A stretch of 10,425 bases of DNA, taken from Rubrivirga sp. (GTDB lineage Bacteria > Bacteroidota > Rhodothermia > Rhodothermales > Rubricoccaceae). This document shows positions 6,665-10,425 of the stretch, piece after piece. The notes under the pieces are model-generated. The model saw only the letters and a list, made by a program, of their open reading frames with translations, made no database searches and was not told the DNA's origin. The position numbers and the translations under genes are program-made. The stretch is taken from assembly GCA_012269805.1 (NCBI GenBank), contig JAAXJP010000630.1, forward strand, positions 1 to 10,425, read 5' to 3'. Position 1 is the first letter of the stretch; each line of letters starts with the position of its first letter.

Positions 6665-7288
6665 TCAGAGCGTGTCGGGAGGTTCGGGGTGGTAGGGCGC
6701 GCGGGGAAGCTGCGTCTGGCGGACGAGCGTGGCGATGCGGAGCCCAGTGGTGATCGCGGCCGCGACGCCAAGGGCGGCCGCCTCAGGGGCTCCGAGCGCA
6801 GAGAGGAGGAGGAACGCGGCGCTGCCGAGGATGGCGGCCGTCGCGTAGAACCCCTTGTAGAGGACGGCCGGGAGCTCCCGCACGAGCACGTCGCGGATGA
6901 CGCCGCCGCCGACGGCCGTGAGCGGCCCGGTGAGGCCCACGCCGAGCGGCCCGATGCCGGCCTCCAGCCCCTTCGCCGCGCCGAGCGCCGCGAACAGACC
7001 GAGCCCGACGGCGTCCGCCAGCATCACGCGGTTCCAGCGGGCGGCGATCCGGGACGCGGCCACGAGGACGGCCGCGGCGCCGCCGAGGCAGACGAGGACG
7101 TAGCGCTCGTCCCGGAGCGAGGCCGGCGGCGTCACGCCCAGCAAGAGGTCCCGGATGATCCCGCCGCCGATGCCGGTCAGCGCCGCCAGGACGGCGACGC
7201 CGAGCCAGTCGAGCCGGAGGCGGACCGCCTTGAACGCCCCCGAGAGGGCGAAGACGAAGGTCCCGGCGAGATCGAGGGCCTCGAGCAC
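6665..7288 (-). CDS. UPF0126/TRIC-family membrane protein
   Basis: A 207-residue multi-helix membrane protein of the UPF0126 family, bacterial relatives of trimeric intracellular cation (TRIC) channels; some members have been linked to glycine uptake, so cargo is open. The family hallmark is an internal duplication, and both halves show it: LTGIGGGIIRDLLLG (37-51) and LTAVGGGVIRDVLVRELP (123-140). Hydrophobic segments fall roughly at 3-20, 28-45, 62-80, 88-105, 114-130, 145-164 and 168-186. No ATG is available at the right place; the GTG at 7288 is the best start, giving the family's usual length and lying 8 bases after the pgk stop. It ends one base before the MscS ATG, so pgk, this gene and the channel are almost certainly co-transcribed. 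The reading frame stays open far upstream through pgk and gapA, but that is a GC-rich shadow. Confidence 0.9.
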   Translation of the reverse strand: MLEALDLAGTFVFALSGAFKAVRLRLDWLGVAVLAALTGIGGGIIRDLLLGVTPPASLRDERYVLVCLGGAAAVLVAASRIAARWNRVMLADAVGLGLFAALGAAKGLEAGIGPLGVGLTGPLTAVGGGVIRDVLVRELPAVLYKGFYATAAILGSAAFLLLSALGAPEAAALGVAAAITTGLRIATLVRQTQLPRAPYHPEPPDTL

Positions 7289-7296
7289 GCGCGCCG

Positions 7297-8469
7297 TCAG
7301 GCGTCGAGCGCGGCGAGGCCGGGGAGCGTCTTGCCCTCCATGAACTCGAGCATCGCGCCGCCACCCGTCGAGACGTGCGTGACGGCGTCGGCGAGGCCGG
7401 CCTGGTTGAGGGCCGCGACCGAGTCGCCGCCACCGACCACCGTGAGGGCGTCGTGCTCGCGCGTGGCCTCCGCCAGCGCCTCGGCGACGGCGAGCGTGCC
7501 GCCCGCGAACGGCTCCATCTCGAACACGCCCATCGGCCCGTTCCAGAGGACCGTCCGGGCGCCTTCCACGAGGTCGGCGTAGGCCTTCCGGGTCTGAGGG
7601 CCGATGTCGAGGCCCATGAACCCGTCCGGCACGTCGCCCTCGACCGTCTTCGTCTGGGCGTCCGCTGCGAAGCGGTCGCCCACGACGTGGTCGGTGGGGA
7701 GCACGATCGTGTCTTGGAACGCGTCGTAGAGCCGGAACGCCTCGTCCTTCCGGTCCTCCTCGACGAGCGAATCGCCCGTCTTCCGGCCGAGGCCGGCGAG
7801 GAACGTGTAGGCCATCGCGCCGCCGATGAGGAGGTGGTCCACCTTCGGCGCGAGCGCCTGGATCACGCCGATCTTGTCCGACACCTTCGCCCCGCCGAGA
7901 ACGGCCACGAACGGCCGGGCGGGCTCGTCGAGCGCCTTCGTGAGGAACTCGACCTCGGTCGCGAGGAGATTCCCGGCCGCGTGCGGCAGGTGCTGCGCGA
8001 CGCCGGCCGTCGAGGCGTGCGCGCGGTGGACCGAGCCGAACGCGTCCGACACGAACACGTCGCCGAGGCGGGCCAGCTCGCGCGCGGTGTCGGCGTCGTT
8101 CTGGGTCTCGCCCGGCAGGAACCGCGTGTTCTCGAGGAGCACCACGGCGCCGTCCGGGGCCCCGTCGACGCAGGCCTGGGCCGCGTTGCCGACGGTCTCG
8201 TCGCAGAACACCACGTCCGCCTCGAGGAGTCCGTCCAGGTAGTCGGCGACGGGGCGGAGCGAGTACTGCGGGTCGGGAGCGCCCTTCGGGCGGCCGAGGT
8301 GCGACATCAAGACCGGCGTCCCGCCCGCGTCCAGGATGGCCTGGATCGTGGGGAGCGCGGCCTGGATCCGCGTGTCGTCGGTAATCGTGCCGCCGTCCAT
8401 CGGCACGTTGAAGTCGACCCGGACCAGCACGCGCCGGCCCTTGAGGTCGAGATCGGAGAGGGTCTTCAT
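7297..8469 (-). CDS. pgk: Phosphoglycerate kinase
   Basis: A 390-residue glycolytic enzyme that converts 1,3-bisphosphoglycerate and ADP to 3-phosphoglycerate and ATP in the cytoplasm, and runs in reverse in gluconeogenesis. Substrate-binding motifs of the N-terminal domain are intact: RVDFNVP (17-23), DDTR (31-34), SHLGRPKG (56-63), ENTRF (113-117) and the SVHRAHAS stretch (146-153). The nucleotide-binding domain shows GGAKVSDKIGVI (192-203), NGPMGVFE (310-317) and GGGDSVAALNQ (346-356), ending with the TGGGAMLEF motif (368-376). Length is normal. It lies 72 bases after the glyceraldehyde-3-phosphate dehydrogenase stop; its leader lacks a Shine-Dalgarno sequence, is strongly C/T-rich and follows a long stem-loop. 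No promoter-like box is seen in this gap, so expression by read-through from gapA is likely. Confidence 0.98.
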   Translation of the reverse strand: MKTLSDLDLKGRRVLVRVDFNVPMDGGTITDDTRIQAALPTIQAILDAGGTPVLMSHLGRPKGAPDPQYSLRPVADYLDGLLEADVVFCDETVGNAAQACVDGAPDGAVVLLENTRFLPGETQNDADTARELARLGDVFVSDAFGSVHRAHASTAGVAQHLPHAAGNLLATEVEFLTKALDEPARPFVAVLGGAKVSDKIGVIQALAPKVDHLLIGGAMAYTFLAGLGRKTGDSLVEEDRKDEAFRLYDAFQDTIVLPTDHVVGDRFAADAQTKTVEGDVPDGFMGLDIGPQTRKAYADLVEGARTVLWNGPMGVFEMEPFAGGTLAVAEALAEATREHDALTVVGGGDSVAALNQAGLADAVTHVSTGGGAMLEFMEGKTLPGLAALDA

Positions 8470-8541
8470 GAGGCGGGAGGGAGAGATGGAACAGGGGAGG
8501 AGGGGCGGAGGGCAGGCGTCGCGCCCCCCTCCCGCGCCCCT

Positions 8542-8544
<3 letters not shown>
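8470..8544 (-). promoter_or_regulatory. Stem-loop and C/T-rich leader between gapA and pgk
   Basis: On the minus strand, GAGGGGCG (8542-8535) starts at the last base of the gapA stop and pairs with CGCCCCTC (8507-8500). Inside it, GAGGG (8531-8527) pairs with CCCTC (8512-8508) and GGCG (8525-8522) with CGCC (8518-8515), leaving a 3-base loop: 17 base pairs in all, with a 3-base bulge and a small internal loop. After the stem the pgk leader (8499-8470) is nearly all C and T. It could act as an attenuator, Rho-loading site or processing/stability element; none is shown. Confidence 0.45.
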
Positions 8545-9693
<1,149 letters not shown>

Positions 9694-9711
9694 CTCCGGC
9701 CGGGGCCCCGC

Positions 9712-9720
9712 TACCTTTCG
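9712..9720 (+). promoter_or_regulatory. Promoter-like box TACCTTTCG before the TPR gene
   Basis: TACCTTTC matches seven of the eight positions of TAnnTTTG counting the two free ones, the best match of all boxes in the window, and ends about 47 bases before the ATG at 9767. No clear TTG lies 19-21 bases upstream. The rest of the gap 9547-9766 holds only the inverted repeat and the gapA box. Confidence 0.35.
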
Positions 9721-9766
9721 CGGTTCGCGGCGTCGGCCGCGTCTTTCGACCCCCCGATCTCTCCCG

Positions 9767-10425
9767 ATGGCCCAGATCAACCCGCCGAAGCCGCTCACGA
9801 CGTCGCGGCCGAACGACCTCCGCGAGGACACCGTCACGACCGCCGCCACGCGCGGCACGGAGTTTTTCGAGGACCACCGCACCACCGTCATCGGTGTGAT
9901 CGTGGGCCTCGTCGTGCTCGCCCTCGCCATCATCGGCTGGCGGACCTGGCAGGACCGCCGCTCGGCCGAGGGCCAGCAGCTCCTGGGCGCCATCCTGACG
10001 CAGTACGAGGCCGGCAACTACCAGGCGGCCCTCGACGGCACCGACGTGGCCCCCGGCCTCCTCGAGATCGCCGACGAGTACGGCTCGACGCCGACCGGCG
10101 AGCAGGCCACGTTCTTCGCCGCCGACGCGCTCTACCAGCTCGGCGACTACGACCGGGCCCTCGAGTACTTCGAGGAGTACGATGGCGACGGCCTCATGGC
10201 CGCCAGCGCGATCGCCGGCCGCGCCGCGATCGCCGAGCAGCAGGGCGACAACGCCCGCGCCGCCGACCTCTACGAAGACGCCGCGGGCGAGTACGAGTCG
10301 CCGGCCTCGACGCCGGGCTACCTCCTCGACGCCGCCCGCGCTCACGCCGCCGCCGGCAACACCGAGGCGGCTACGGCCGCGCTCCAGCGCGTGATCGACG
10401 AGTGGGAGAGCACGCCGGAGGTCCG
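9767..10425 (+). CDS. Membrane-anchored TPR protein, YfgM-like (partial)
   Basis: The first 219 codons of a plus-strand gene with no stop before the window ends. A polar N-terminus of about 39 residues is followed by one hydrophobic helix (VIGVIVGLVVLALAIIGW, 41-58) and then WRTWQDRRSAEGQQLL, the juxtamembrane layout of TPR_21/YfgM-like proteins, which would place the C-terminal part outside the cytoplasm. From about residue 68 the chain is helical with TPR-like pairs: YEAGNYQAAL (80-89), ALYQLGDYDRALEYFEEY (121-138), AEQQGDNARAADLYEDAA (156-173) and AHAAAGNTEAATAALQRV (192-209). YfgM in E. coli binds the Sec translocon and periplasmic chaperones; a similar envelope scaffold role is an inference. 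The start follows a C/T-rich leader without a Shine-Dalgarno sequence. It is divergent from gapA across 220 bases. Confidence 0.88.
   Translation, partial: MAQINPPKPLTTSRPNDLREDTVTTAATRGTEFFEDHRTTVIGVIVGLVVLALAIIGWRTWQDRRSAEGQQLLGAILTQYEAGNYQAALDGTDVAPGLLEIADEYGSTPTGEQATFFAADALYQLGDYDRALEYFEEYDGDGLMAASAIAGRAAIAEQQGDNARAADLYEDAAGEYESPASTPGYLLDAARAHAAAGNTEAATAALQRVIDEWESTPEV

Noticed and set aside
4795..6753. Plus-strand frame open for about 652 codons opposite the ATPase and MscS genes
   Set aside because: Antisense shadow without motifs; both minus-strand genes have clear family signatures.
6664..6771. Upstream in-frame start for the MscS gene
   Set aside because: It would run 105 bases inside the UPF0126 gene; the Arg/Ser/Pro-rich extension has no channel-like features.
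8494..8513. GGAGG-like Shine-Dalgarno sequences on the plus strand near 8500 and 9551
   Set aside because: They are on the strand opposite to gapA and pgk and no credible plus-strand gene follows; they only reflect the pyrimidine-rich leaders.

Overview
This GC-rich window reads as ordinary chromosome from a Bacteroidota/Rhodothermota-type bacterium, possibly a marine Rubricoccus/Rubrivirga-like lineage (the genus is an inference). The clues are a C-terminal type A (type IX secretion) sorting domain on a secreted HAF-repeat protein, start codons without Shine-Dalgarno sequences, and short TAnCYTCG boxes resembling the Bacteroidota TAnnTTTG promoter element. All genes lie on the minus strand except the last, and coding density is high: no gap exceeds about 220 bases. 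I see no tRNA, rRNA, CRISPR array, insertion sequence or phage gene.

Read in the direction of minus-strand transcription, from high to low coordinates, the layout is as follows. (A) A glycolytic unit: glyceraldehyde-3-phosphate dehydrogenase (8542-9546) and phosphoglycerate kinase (7297-8469), consecutive steps of lower glycolysis. Almost without spacing, a UPF0126/TRIC-family membrane protein (6665-7288) and an MscS-type mechanosensitive channel (5668-6663) follow. (B) A tightly coupled ABC-2 transporter unit: ATPase (4600-5565), permease (3686-4603) and a putative lipoprotein (2670-3683). (C) A stand-alone secreted HAF-repeat protein (1158-2537). (D) A DDAH/amidinotransferase-family enzyme (229-1104) and the first 75 codons of a family 2 glycosyltransferase (1-225), which runs off the left edge. 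(E) On the plus strand, divergent from the dehydrogenase gene, a membrane-anchored TPR protein starts at 9767 and runs off the right edge.

The genes are mostly recognisable families. The items most worth a second look are regulatory. Similar promoter-like boxes precede the first gene of each inferred transcription unit. A 9-bp inverted repeat brackets the box of the ABC operon. A long GC stem-loop followed by a C-rich leader lies between the two glycolytic genes. I found no convincing evidence of a new defence, mobile or biosynthetic system here.
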